Part shown: positions 7,901 through 16,383 of the stretch, one piece after another
Position numbering within the stretch: the first letter of the stretch is position 1
How the letters are laid out: each line of letters begins with the position of its first letter
Source: Planctomycetales bacterium
Lineage (GTDB): Bacteria > Planctomycetota > Planctomycetia > Pirellulales > Pirellulaceae
Assembly: GCA_020427005.1 (NCBI GenBank)
Contig: JAGQOY010000040.1
Coordinates: forward strand, 1 to 40,520
Direction: 5' to 3'
Length of the DNA stretch: 40,520 nt
Notes under the pieces: generated by a model
What the model was told of the DNA's origin: nothing
What the model saw: the letters and a program-made list of their open reading frames with translations, nothing else
The model's database searches: none
Program-made: the position numbers and the translations under genes

Positions 7901-10867
7901 CTACTCGTCATCGAAATCTTCGTATTTGACCTCATCTTGGTCGGCATATGCCGTTTCGTCGAGCGCTTCTTCATCCTCTTCTGCATCGTCCCAAGGCACT
8001 CCGTCATTCTCTTCGTCAATTGCTGGAGCATGCAGTTTAGGTGCAGCCCGAGGAACCTTTAGCCCCCTAGTTTCAGCGGACCCTACTGTTTCTCCTGAGT
8101 CCTCTTCCGTCATGCGTATTCGATTCTTGGCGGGAACTGGAGGTGCCGTGGGCGCGGTTTCTCCAGACCTCATGGCTTCCCATTGTGCGATAGAAATCAC
8201 TACTTCTCGCGCTTGGGATCCGTTGTATTGCCCTACGATGCCATCCTCGGCCATGTAATCGATCAACCTCGCAGCGCGACCGTAGCCGATGCCCAAGGCT
8301 CTCTGCAACAGGGAACAACTTCCACGACCCTCTCGGACTACCACGTCTACTGCAGCTTCGTAAATGTCGTCTCGCTTTTTGAGGACGCCAGGAGTCGCCT
8401 CTTCTCCGTCCTCTTCCTTGATTTTGAGATTCACCAACTCGTTAACGAAGTTTTGCTCTCCAGTGCTGCAATGATCAACGACCATGTTGATTTCTTCGTC
8501 ACTCAAGAATGTGCCCTGACCACGAAGCAAAGTGCTTGTACCAGGTAGGAGAAAGAGCATATCCCCGTTGCCTAACAATTTGTCTGCGCCCATTTCATCC
8601 AGCACAACACGTGAGTCAGTGCGGCTAGCAACCTGGAAAGAAATTCGAGCCGGAAGGTTACTTTTGATAAGTCCCGTAATGACGTCTACCGTTGGCTTTT
8701 GAGTAGCCAGGATCAAGTGGATACCAACGGCTCGGCTCTTCTGTGCCAAACGAATAATATGCTGCTCTACTTCCTTGCCAGCCGTCATCATCAAGTCCGC
8801 CATTTCATCTGCAATGATGATAATGAACGGCAAATGATCCGGAATGTGTTCCGCTTCATCCGGAGTTTCCGGATTCAATCTTTCAAGCAATTCCTCTCTA
8901 CCCAATTCATTGTAACTAGTGATATGCCGTACTCCTGCACGAGCAAGCAAGGCGTAACGCTCCTCCATTTTATCTACTGCCCAAGCCAAGATGGCTTCTG
9001 CTTTTTTCATATCGGTTACAACGGGATGCATCAAATGCGGCAACCGTCCGTAGCCGCTGAGTTCCACCATCTTTGGATCGATCATCAACATCCGAACCTC
9101 ATCCGGTCGGCGGGTCATGAGTATCGATGCAATTATGGCGTTCAGGCAAACGGATTTACCAGTTCCGGTGCGACCAGCAATCAACAAGTGAGGCAAGGTA
9201 GCTAAGTCAGCAATAAGTGGGTTACCAGAAACGTCCTTGCCCAGAAACAACGGAATCTTTGCCTTTTTGCCCCGCGAGCCCTGTTCTTCAATTACTTCTC
9301 GCAGCCGCACAACTTGACGGGTTTCGTTGGGTACCTCGATTCCAACGGTGTTTTTGCCAGGAATGGGTGCAACAATTCGTACGCTTGGCACCCGCAGTGC
9401 AATGGCCAGATCGTCTGAAAGTCCAGTAATCTTGGAGAGTTTCAGGCCAGGCTCGAGCTCGATTTCGTACTGAGCGATAACTGGTCCGGTTTCGATCTCG
9501 ACAACCTTTACGTTCAACCCAAAATCCTTGAAGGTCTTCTCCAAGATTCTAGCTTTGCGACGTACTTCAACAGCTTGTGATTCGTAGTCGATATCATCGC
9601 TTTCAGTCAGAAGATCCACGTTAGGTAACACGTATTCTTCTGCACCAGCTGGCAAACGTGTATCGTCCATATGTGCCAAGGAGTCGGAAATTGCTTGCCG
9701 TTCGGCTTTTTTGCTCTTCGGGTTGAGAATTCTTGGTCCCGCAGGGGATGGAACTTCATGCGGATCGTCTGCTCGTGCGTACAACGTCTCGTCTTCCTGC
9801 GGAAGCTCGCGGAACTCTGCCTGGTACTCTGCTATAGCCAGATCATCATCGTCCGGCTCATCTTCGATAGGCTCCATGGTCGAACTGAGTTCATCATCTT
9901 CTACTTCCTCAGATTTCGTATTGAGGCTCTCTTGGCCCTCCAAGATACCTGTCACAAAGCGTTTGGCGGCATTCAAAAAACCACCTGATTGGGCAGCCAC
10001 TGGTTCTAGATCGGAAACAGTCAACTGCTGCCCGCGAATGCGAACTGGCGGTGGCGTGTGAGAATCTACGGCGGATTGTTCTGTCTCCAACTGGACGCCA
10101 TCTTCGACGTCACTCCTTCGCCTTCGTAAGAGATCAGGTGCATTGAAAGACACTCGATGTTTGGTTGCCGATGCAGCAGTCGAAACGACGGTGGCCCCGC
10201 CCATGAACATCCACCCCACGGCTCGCAGCACGACATAATCGGTGCTTAACAACAGTCCGGCCAAGAAAACAGCAAATGTTAAGATAACGCTGCCGAGTAT
10301 CGCAAAATGCTCACCAAGAAAACTGCTCGTCATGGCTCCCAAATAGCCACCCGCACCCACGACCGGTGACAGAGGCAGGTCGAACTGCATTAAGGTGACA
10401 AAAGTAGTAACCGCTAGTGTCACTAATACCCAGCCAAGCTGTCTCGAAGCGCGAACGTAGTTGCTTTGGACACGAAACATCCAAAGGGCTAGCACTGTTA
10501 ACCCTGTAGCGAGGAATAGGGAACCAATACCCAAGCCTTGTACCATCAAACCGGCAACTAAGGCACCGAACCAACCGCAAAGATTTCGTATTTCTGGATT
10601 GAATGGATACGCAAAGGTATCAAGGCTGACTAACCAGCTTAACGGTAACGGCAGGGGACCGATGGGGTCTGCAGGATCGAAACTCAACAAGCTCAACCAC
10701 AAGAAAATGCAAGCGCATGCCAATACTATGGCTTCGATATCAAATTCGATTTTGCGAGGTGGACTCATATCGGATCCAATCGATACGGTTTTCGCCGATA
10801 CCTTGGCAGATTTTGAGATGGCCGGAAACTCCTGCAAAACTTTGGGCAACTCCACCTCGTCGTCCAT
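7901..10867 (-). CDS. ftsK: DNA translocase FtsK
   Basis: Membrane-anchored, septum-located DNA pump that clears and orients chromosome termini during division. In order: an N-terminal region with about four membrane segments (residues 45-230); a long acidic linker (about 270-430); then the RecA-like motor with Walker A GRTGTGKSVCLNA near 564 and Walker B IIIIADEMADLMM near 686. The winged-helix gamma domain follows at about 832-890 (YEAAVDVVVREGRGSCSLLQ, then RALGIGYGRAARLIDYM). The total of 988 aa is somewhat longer than many FtsK/SpoIIIE proteins. The excess includes a C-terminal tail of roughly 80 residues after the gamma domain, rich in Asp and Glu and ending in YEDFDDE. It lies downstream of pfkA on the same strand with a 148-nt gap. 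Confidence 0.97.
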   Translation of the reverse strand: MDDEVELPKVLQEFPAISKSAKVSAKTVSIGSDMSPPRKIEFDIEAIVLACACIFLWLSLLSFDPADPIGPLPLPLSWLVSLDTFAYPFNPEIRNLCGWFGALVAGLMVQGLGIGSLFLATGLTVLALWMFRVQSNYVRASRQLGWVLVTLAVTTFVTLMQFDLPLSPVVGAGGYLGAMTSSFLGEHFAILGSVILTFAVFLAGLLLSTDYVVLRAVGWMFMGGATVVSTAASATKHRVSFNAPDLLRRRRSDVEDGVQLETEQSAVDSHTPPPVRIRGQQLTVSDLEPVAAQSGGFLNAAKRFVTGILEGQESLNTKSEEVEDDELSSTMEPIEDEPDDDDLAIAEYQAEFRELPQEDETLYARADDPHEVPSPAGPRILNPKSKKAERQAISDSLAHMDDTRLPAGAEEYVLPNVDLLTESDDIDYESQAVEVRRKARILEKTFKDFGLNVKVVEIETGPVIAQYEIELEPGLKLSKITGLSDDLAIALRVPSVRIVAPIPGKNTVGIEVPNETRQVVRLREVIEEQGSRGKKAKIPLFLGKDVSGNPLIADLATLPHLLIAGRTGTGKSVCLNAIIASILMTRRPDEVRMLMIDPKMVELSGYGRLPHLMHPVVTDMKKAEAILAWAVDKMEERYALLARAGVRHITSYNELGREELLERLNPETPDEAEHIPDHLPFIIIIADEMADLMMTAGKEVEQHIIRLAQKSRAVGIHLILATQKPTVDVITGLIKSNLPARISFQVASRTDSRVVLDEMGADKLLGNGDMLFLLPGTSTLLRGQGTFLSDEEINMVVDHCSTGEQNFVNELVNLKIKEEDGEEATPGVLKKRDDIYEAAVDVVVREGRGSCSLLQRALGIGYGRAARLIDYMAEDGIVGQYNGSQAREVVISIAQWEAMRSGETAPTAPPVPAKNRIRMTEEDSGETVGSAETRGLKVPRAAPKLHAPAIDEENDGVPWDDAEEDEEALDETAYADQDEVKYEDFDDE

Positions 10868-11015
10868 CGACCAGCGCTGTGTCGGGGATGAGCTAAACTT
10901 TTGACTCAGTAATAGATAGAATCTGACGAATTGTTAGACCAACCGTCATAACGCGACTCATCATTACAATTGGCTTGTGCGCGTAGTAGAAATCGATGCT
11001 ACAGCCAGCCCGAGT

Positions 11016-12221
11016 TCATTCGTGATCGTCGAGGTACTGAGAGACGGACGCTATCGAGACGTTAAACTTCTCAACATAGGTCGCTTCGGCGATTTTGGAT
11101 TTCGGAAAAGGGTTTGTAAAAGCTGGCGAATCACCAAAGCTGACCGCCATGGCTCTGGCGGCTTGAACCGCCGAGCCATATGGATCAACGCACGAAAGCT
11201 GCTTCACGGCTTGTCTAATCGGAACGTTGGTGATGTTGGGTGGATCGTAACATACCATTTCGCCAAATCGGTGCTCTTCAATCAGTCGTATCGCATGAGA
11301 ACCGTACTGTGTAGACAGGCATCGATCAAAATAAGTTGGCCGTCCTCCGCGCTGTAAGTGACCCAAGACAACACATCGAGTATCCAGTTGCATGCGCGTT
11401 TGGATTTGGTTGGCAACCCACTGGCCAATGCCACCCAATCTCGTTTGCTTTTGTTCGCTAGGGGATTCTAACGTAACAAGTTTACCGCCTGGTAGCTTCG
11501 CACCCTCTGCGACGACGATTAACGTAAAGCGTTTTCCCATATTTTGTCGCTGAAGAATCTTTGCACACACATTTTCGATACTCCAAGCAATTTCCGGAAT
11601 AAGAATAACATCTCCTCCACCTGCAAGTCCGGCGTGTAATGCGATCCAGCCCGCGTGACGTCCCATTACTTCCAACACCATGACTCGCTCATGACTGGCA
11701 GCCGTCGTATGTAGTCGATCCAATGCATCTGCAGCACACGCTACGGCGCTATCAAATCCAAACGTGAAAGCTGTGGCACCTAAATCGTTGTCGATGGTTT
11801 TGGGAACGCCAACCACGGGGACACCTTGCTCGAACAGCTGTTGGGCAATGGATAGGGTGCCGTCACCACCCACACACACTAATGCATCGACATCCAAGTC
11901 AAGAAGGTTGCGTTTGACCGCCGCCACCAAACTGGGATCTAAGCAACGAGTATCATCGACGCCCGTTTTGACTGTAAACCTCCCCTTGTTTGTCGAACCA
12001 AGAATCGTTCCACCTTGGTCGAGAATGTTCATGGTGTTTTCTATCGTTAGTGGCATGTAGGTGACCGGATCAGCCAGCCCTTCAAACCCCCGCAGGAAGC
12101 CTAGAACTTCGAAACCCAAATGAATCGCCGACTTGGTTGCTGCCCTAATCACTGCATTCAGTCCAGGACAATCTCCCCCGCCAGTTAATATCCCTACTCG
12201 CTTTCGCTCCAAGATTGTCAT
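11016..12221 (-). CDS. pfkA: 6-phosphofructokinase
   Basis: Phosphorylates fructose 6-phosphate to fructose 1,6-bisphosphate in glycolysis. The ATG at 12221 gives MTILERKRVGILTGGGDCPG, the usual start of this clade. A longer in-frame extension to 12332 reads unlike the family and is rejected. Key motifs are GGGDCPGLNAVIR (14-26), GGDGT (118-122), PKTIDND (140-146) and MGRHAGWIALHAGLAGG. Gly at the position equivalent to E. coli 104 (GGDG) argues for ATP use. Lys at the position equivalent to 124 (PKTIDND) is the residue found in PPi enzymes and in the group III ATP enzymes. ATP is therefore the likelier phosphoryl donor, but this is an inference. The length is 401 aa. It precedes ftsK on the same strand. 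Confidence 0.93.
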   Translation of the reverse strand: MTILERKRVGILTGGGDCPGLNAVIRAATKSAIHLGFEVLGFLRGFEGLADPVTYMPLTIENTMNILDQGGTILGSTNKGRFTVKTGVDDTRCLDPSLVAAVKRNLLDLDVDALVCVGGDGTLSIAQQLFEQGVPVVGVPKTIDNDLGATAFTFGFDSAVACAADALDRLHTTAASHERVMVLEVMGRHAGWIALHAGLAGGGDVILIPEIAWSIENVCAKILQRQNMGKRFTLIVVAEGAKLPGGKLVTLESPSEQKQTRLGGIGQWVANQIQTRMQLDTRCVVLGHLQRGGRPTYFDRCLSTQYGSHAIRLIEEHRFGEMVCYDPPNITNVPIRQAVKQLSCVDPYGSAVQAARAMAVSFGDSPAFTNPFPKSKIAEATYVEKFNVSIASVSQYLDDHE

Positions 12222-12475
12222 TGGGTTACTTTCGAAAAAAACTGTTGAGCAGTTACAAATTGTGCAAGATGCTCGCCGTAATTTCTCACCGCTAATTAAT
12301 GTGCAATGGGTGCTCCCACCCAATGGTATCACTTACATTGGTAGCAGTCAGCATCGATTGGTTACGCTATGATATGTTGAGCAAAAAGAAATATGAAATG
12401 CTTCAGCGGGGCTTTTGTTGCTTTGCAGATCAATGCTAGACCCCAATCGAAATATCCACATTCCAATTTTCCCTG

Positions 12476-12505
12476 TGAGTTTGAATATGCTGAGTTTGAA
12501 TATGC
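12476..12505 (+). repeat. Perfect 15-bp tandem duplication at the start of the VCBS gene
   Basis: TGAGTTTGAATATGC occurs twice with no gap (12476-12490 and 12491-12505). Each unit carries an ATG (12487 and 12502) in the frame of the downstream gene, so the duplication creates two possible starts five codons apart. Confidence 0.9.
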
Positions 12506-14280
12506 ATAGAGAAGTACTATTCTTCGTCACCGGCAAAGGGCGGATTTTGACGGTCTGGTCGTTCTTCGCAGCTGTGGTCTTGACCAACTGTTGCTATGCA
12601 GAAGTAACATTCGAACGAGTTCAGCTCAGCGATGAATTCTACAGTGAAGGAGCCACGTCCGGTGATTTTAATGGTGACGGTGAGGGAGATGTGGCTGCTG
12701 GCCCTTGGATCTATTATGGTCCGGACTACCAGACGCGGTCTCGCTTTTACGAAGGGGGTGTTATCGATCCGGTGGGCTACTCCGAGAACTTCTTGATGTA
12801 TTCAGGTGATGTGGACGGGGATCAGCTGCAGGATATCTACGTCATTGGCTTTCCTGGAAAGGAAAGTTGGTGGTTTAAGAATCCGGGCATTGCAGACTGC
12901 AAGAATTTGTGGACTCGGCATGTCATGTTGGATGTTGTTGACAACGAGTCACCTTTGGTTGCAGATATCGATGGAGATAACGTAGCCGACTTGATTTGCT
13001 GTTCGCGAGGGCGGTATGGCTATGCGACGCATGCGAATCAAGACCCAACGCAACCATGGCGTTTTGTTACCGTTTCACCCGACAACGGATATCAACGATT
13101 CACACACGGCTTGGGAATCGGAGATGTTGATAATGATGGGGATCAAGACTTGCTTGAAAAGGATGGTTGGTGGGAAAACCCGGGTCGCGAGCAGACTAAT
13201 CAGAACTGGCCGCAACACGCTTTCGCTTTTAGTTCTGGCGGTTCGCAAATGTACTGTGCAGATCTAGATGGCGACGGTCGAAATGAAGTCATTACCGGAC
13301 TTATCGCTCATGGTTTTGGCCTGGCATACTACAAAGCGACGAATGCCGAAGCGACTCAGTTTGAAAGAGTGGATATCATGACCAACGATCCCGCTGGCAG
13401 TCCGACGGGTATGGCCATCAGTCAGCTTCATGGTGTTGATATTGCCGACCTGAATGGCGATACAGTACCTGATATCGTTACTGGCAAAAGGTGGTGGGCC
13501 CACAAGAATAAGGACGATGGTTCTTCGATGCCCTGCATATTGGCTTGGTTTGAGACGCAACGCAAAGATGGGCGTATTCAATTTGTTCCGCATGTCATAG
13601 ACATCAGTAGTGGTGTGGGCTGTCAAATCGATGCTGTCGATGTCAACGGTGATGGATTAATTGATATCGTCAGTGGTACCAAGCGCGGGGCATATCTATT
13701 CCTTCAAAAGACAGATGGCCAGAGGTCAGCGTGGGTTCCTGGCTTGGCTGCCCAAGATCCCTTTCATCAGTCGGCGGCAACGGAGGTCACTCCGGTAAAT
13801 GATGTAATCGGAGGTTTCCGAAGCCAGATGGCGGACGGTCGAATCTTGAATTTTGATTTTGAAGCAGAGGGACTGCTTGATTGGGAGATTCGTGGCCCTA
13901 TTCGAGAGAAGATTATTCGCGAATCTACAGAAAAACAGGTCGGACAAAACGGTTTGCGGTATGCCAGTACGCAACCGAGTGGTCAAGCCGGAGCGGTGGG
14001 TGAGCTCATTAGTCGACCTTTTCAACTGCATTATGGTCGAGTCAGTTTTTTGACCGCTGGAAAGGATCCCGAAGCACGTGTCGAACTCGTGGCAGAAAAT
14101 TCAGGGCACGTGATCGCATCTTCGCAGCTGGTCGCCTCGGAAGTTAGCGAAGAATCGCCGTTGCGGCGTGTTGAGCTGGATGTCAGCAATTATGTCGGGC
14201 AGATGGTTCGCTTGCGACTGGTGGATCACTCGGAAACAGCCTCCGCCTGTTTGGATGACTTTCGACAACATGCCAGATAG
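12502..14280 (+). CDS. Secreted VCBS/FG-GAP repeat protein
   Basis: Exported protein with calcium-binding beta-propeller repeats, probably involved in binding or processing of extracellular material; no enzyme motif is seen. From ATG 12502, the N-terminus has a basic patch and a hydrophobic run (ILTVWSFFAAVVLTNCCYA) that reads as a signal peptide. At least seven D-x-(D/N)-x-D-type loops follow (DFNGDGEGD, DVDGDQLQD, DIDGDNVAD, DVDNDGDQD, DLDGDGRNE, DLNGDTVPD, DVNGDGLID). The last 140 residues (from about RILNFDFEAEGLLDWE) look like a beta-sandwich carbohydrate-binding domain. An upstream ATG at 12487 is an equally possible start. The next gene begins 16 nt downstream, implying an operon with the fuconolactonase-like gene. 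Confidence 0.88.
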   Translation: MHREVLFFVTGKGRILTVWSFFAAVVLTNCCYAEVTFERVQLSDEFYSEGATSGDFNGDGEGDVAAGPWIYYGPDYQTRSRFYEGGVIDPVGYSENFLMYSGDVDGDQLQDIYVIGFPGKESWWFKNPGIADCKNLWTRHVMLDVVDNESPLVADIDGDNVADLICCSRGRYGYATHANQDPTQPWRFVTVSPDNGYQRFTHGLGIGDVDNDGDQDLLEKDGWWENPGREQTNQNWPQHAFAFSSGGSQMYCADLDGDGRNEVITGLIAHGFGLAYYKATNAEATQFERVDIMTNDPAGSPTGMAISQLHGVDIADLNGDTVPDIVTGKRWWAHKNKDDGSSMPCILAWFETQRKDGRIQFVPHVIDISSGVGCQIDAVDVNGDGLIDIVSGTKRGAYLFLQKTDGQRSAWVPGLAAQDPFHQSAATEVTPVNDVIGGFRSQMADGRILNFDFEAEGLLDWEIRGPIREKIIRESTEKQVGQNGLRYASTQPSGQAGAVGELISRPFQLHYGRVSFLTAGKDPEARVELVAENSGHVIASSQLVASEVSEESPLRRVELDVSNYVGQMVRLRLVDHSETASACLDDFRQHAR

Positions 14281-14296
14281 TACAAAGGTAATCCAC

Positions 14297-15145
14297 ATGA
14301 GTCGCATTGATAGCCACCATCATTTTTGGCATTATTCAGTCCAGCAGTATGGATGGATTCAGGATCATATGGCGGTCCTGAAACGTGATTTTCTACCCTC
14401 CGATTTAGTCGAGGCAGTTTCCGATACTGGCATTACCGGAGTAATCTCTGTTCAGGCCAGACAGACGGTCGAAGAAACAGAATGGTTGCTGTCCTTGGCA
14501 GGCGGCCAGAACTCAATCGTAGATGCTGTCGTGGGCTGGGTACCGTTGGCTGCTCCCGATGTTCAAGCAGAACTGGAGCGACTGACACATGATTCCCGCT
14601 TGCGGGCTGTTCGACATGTAGTCCATGACGAACCAGATGATGATTTCATTTTGGGCACCGAATTCAATCGCGGCATTGAAACGCTGAAAAGGTACAATCT
14701 CGTATACGACATTCTAATTTTTGGAAAACACCTGCGTCAGACAATCAAGTTTGTGGACCAACATCCGGAGCAGCCATTCGTTCTAGACCACATTGCCAAG
14801 CCAACCATTCGAGCTGGCAAGTTCGATGAAGAGTGGGCAAAGCTTTTCAAAGAACTTGCCAAACGTCCTCACGTGAGCTGCAAATTCTCTGGAGTCGTGA
14901 CAGAAGTACGTGATCCAAGCTGGACTATTGACCTCCTCCGTCCCTACTGGGATACCGCTTGGCAAGCGTTTGGAGACGGAAGGCTCATGTATGGAAGTGA
15001 TTGGCCGGTCTGTCTTCTACGCAGCGAATACCAACAATGGATCCAAACTGTAGAAGCACTTTCAGGAGGGCTCTCTCCAACAGAACTGCAATCATTTTGG
15101 TCCGGGGCTGCGACTAAGGCCTACAATCTAGTTAGCAGAGGGTAA
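14297..15145 (+). CDS. Amidohydrolase-family lactonase (L-fuconolactonase-like)
   Basis: TIM-barrel metal hydrolase of the COG3618 group, which includes L-fucono-1,5-lactonase and 2-pyrone-4,6-dicarboxylate lactonase. ATG 14297 is chosen because AAAGG lies 8 nt upstream and because MSRIDSHHHFWHY is the family N-terminus, with the H-x-H metal motif. Other ligand positions are His in FVLDHIAKP and Asp in MYGSDWPVCLL. The length is 282 aa. It follows the VCBS gene by 16 nt and precedes an aldo/keto reductase by 8 nt. That pairing is what one expects for oxidation of L-fucose (dehydrogenase to lactone, then lactonase to fuconate). The specific sugar is inferred from family and context, not proven. 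Confidence 0.88.
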   Translation: MSRIDSHHHFWHYSVQQYGWIQDHMAVLKRDFLPSDLVEAVSDTGITGVISVQARQTVEETEWLLSLAGGQNSIVDAVVGWVPLAAPDVQAELERLTHDSRLRAVRHVVHDEPDDDFILGTEFNRGIETLKRYNLVYDILIFGKHLRQTIKFVDQHPEQPFVLDHIAKPTIRAGKFDEEWAKLFKELAKRPHVSCKFSGVVTEVRDPSWTIDLLRPYWDTAWQAFGDGRLMYGSDWPVCLLRSEYQQWIQTVEALSGGLSPTELQSFWSGAATKAYNLVSRG

Positions 15146-15153
15146 TCGCACGT

Positions 15154-16215
15154 ATGCATTTGCTCAGCAACAAACGGTTGGGAAAAACGGAACTGCTAAT
15201 TCCCCCTGTTGTATTTGGTGCAACCAGTTTAGGCAATCTTTTTAAGGCACCGACCGACGCTGAAAAACATTCTATCATTGAGGCACAATTGCGATGTGGA
15301 TTGTCCCCATGTGTGATTGATTCGGCAGGCAAATACGGAGCAGGTCTATCGCTGGAAGTTATTGGACGAGAACTGGCTGCCCTCAAGGTTGATCCTGAAC
15401 GGGTAATCATCAGTAACAAACTGGCTTGGCGGAGAGTACCGCTACAGGGCGCTGAGCCAACCTTTGAACCGGGGGCTTGGGTTGATATCCGTCACGATGC
15501 AGTTCAAGACATCAGTTACAGTGGCATTTTGCGATGCTGGCAAGAAGGCAATCAGCTTTTGCAGCCCTATCATGCCAAGCTGGTTTCTGTTCACGACCCG
15601 GATGAATACTTAAACGCGGCCTCATGTTCGACCGATCGCCAAAGACGTTTGGAGGATATTTGTGAGGCGTATAGAGCACTGATTGAGCTCCGCGATCAAG
15701 GCCTCGTCGAAGGGGTCGGTGTAGGGGCCAAGAAGTGGGAAATCATCCAAGAACTTTATGACCACTGTGATTTTGACTGGGTCATGCTGGCAAACAGCTT
15801 TACCATTTTAGAACATCCGCCTGAACTAGTAGAATTTATGCATCGCCTACACCAAAAAGACGTAGGGGTCATCAATTCAGCCCTTTTTCATGGTGGATTC
15901 TTATTGGGTGGTGATTTCTTTGACTATCGAAAATTGACGAATGGGGAATGCGATCGACGCCGCCTGGCCTGGCGACAAAGATTTCATGCAGTTTGCCAAG
16001 ACCTCAAGGTCTCTCCTTTTGACGTCGGAGTTGCCTTTGGGAAATCTCATCCTGCAATCACTGCCGTTGCGCTCAGTAGTTCTCGTGCAGATCGTGTACA
16101 ATCCCATGTTGATGCTGTTTGTGCTAGTTGCCAGCCAGTGGTTTGGCACGCCATGGTGCAAGCCAATTTGATATCGGCGGAATACGCTAATTCGTATCTG
16201 CTGAACCTAGCTTAG
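15154..16215 (+). CDS. Aldo/keto reductase (L-fucose / D-threo-aldose 1-dehydrogenase-like)
   Basis: NAD(P)-dependent oxidoreductase of the aldo/keto reductase fold, in the L-fucose dehydrogenase (D-threo-aldose 1-dehydrogenase) subgroup by overall wording. The start RLGKTELLIPPVVFGATSLG is typical. The catalytic tetrad is in place: Asp56 and Tyr61 (DSAGKY), Lys89 (ISNKLAW) and His147 (SVHDPDEY). The length of 353 aa is slightly longer than a minimal AKR, as usual in this subgroup. AGAGGGTAA lies before the ATG. It follows the lactonase gene by 8 nt, so the two should be translated together and act consecutively. No fuconate dehydratase or aldolase gene is nearby. Confidence 0.88.
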   Translation: MHLLSNKRLGKTELLIPPVVFGATSLGNLFKAPTDAEKHSIIEAQLRCGLSPCVIDSAGKYGAGLSLEVIGRELAALKVDPERVIISNKLAWRRVPLQGAEPTFEPGAWVDIRHDAVQDISYSGILRCWQEGNQLLQPYHAKLVSVHDPDEYLNAASCSTDRQRRLEDICEAYRALIELRDQGLVEGVGVGAKKWEIIQELYDHCDFDWVMLANSFTILEHPPELVEFMHRLHQKDVGVINSALFHGGFLLGGDFFDYRKLTNGECDRRRLAWRQRFHAVCQDLKVSPFDVGVAFGKSHPAITAVALSSSRADRVQSHVDAVCASCQPVVWHAMVQANLISAEYANSYLLNLA

Positions 16216-16311
16216 TATTGTTTCACTCCCACCTCTTCATCGATCCAAATAAGTTCGTTTCTCTAACCTAATAGAGTGGTTGGACTTGTTTGTGCGATGA
16301 TCTAAATGCGA

Positions 16312-16340
16312 AGCGAATGAACTCAAGTGTTCATTCCGCT
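16312..16340. promoter_or_regulatory. Long hairpin in the leader of the sulfatase gene
   Basis: AGCGAATGAAC (16312-16322) pairs with GTTCATTCCGCT (about 16329-16340), giving 11 bp with one bulged C and a loop of about six bases. There is no U-tract, so it is not a standard terminator. It ends 43 nt before the sulfatase ATG and might act on the leader RNA. Confidence 0.4.
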
Positions 16341-16383
16341 AATATGGGCGCTCGCTAGTTAATCTGCCATAGGGTTTCCAACG

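Noticed and set aside
7926..8258. Ser/Ala-rich + strand frame opposite ftsK
   Set aside because: It is the complement of the acidic Asp/Glu tail of FtsK, which always yields Ser-rich antisense frames.
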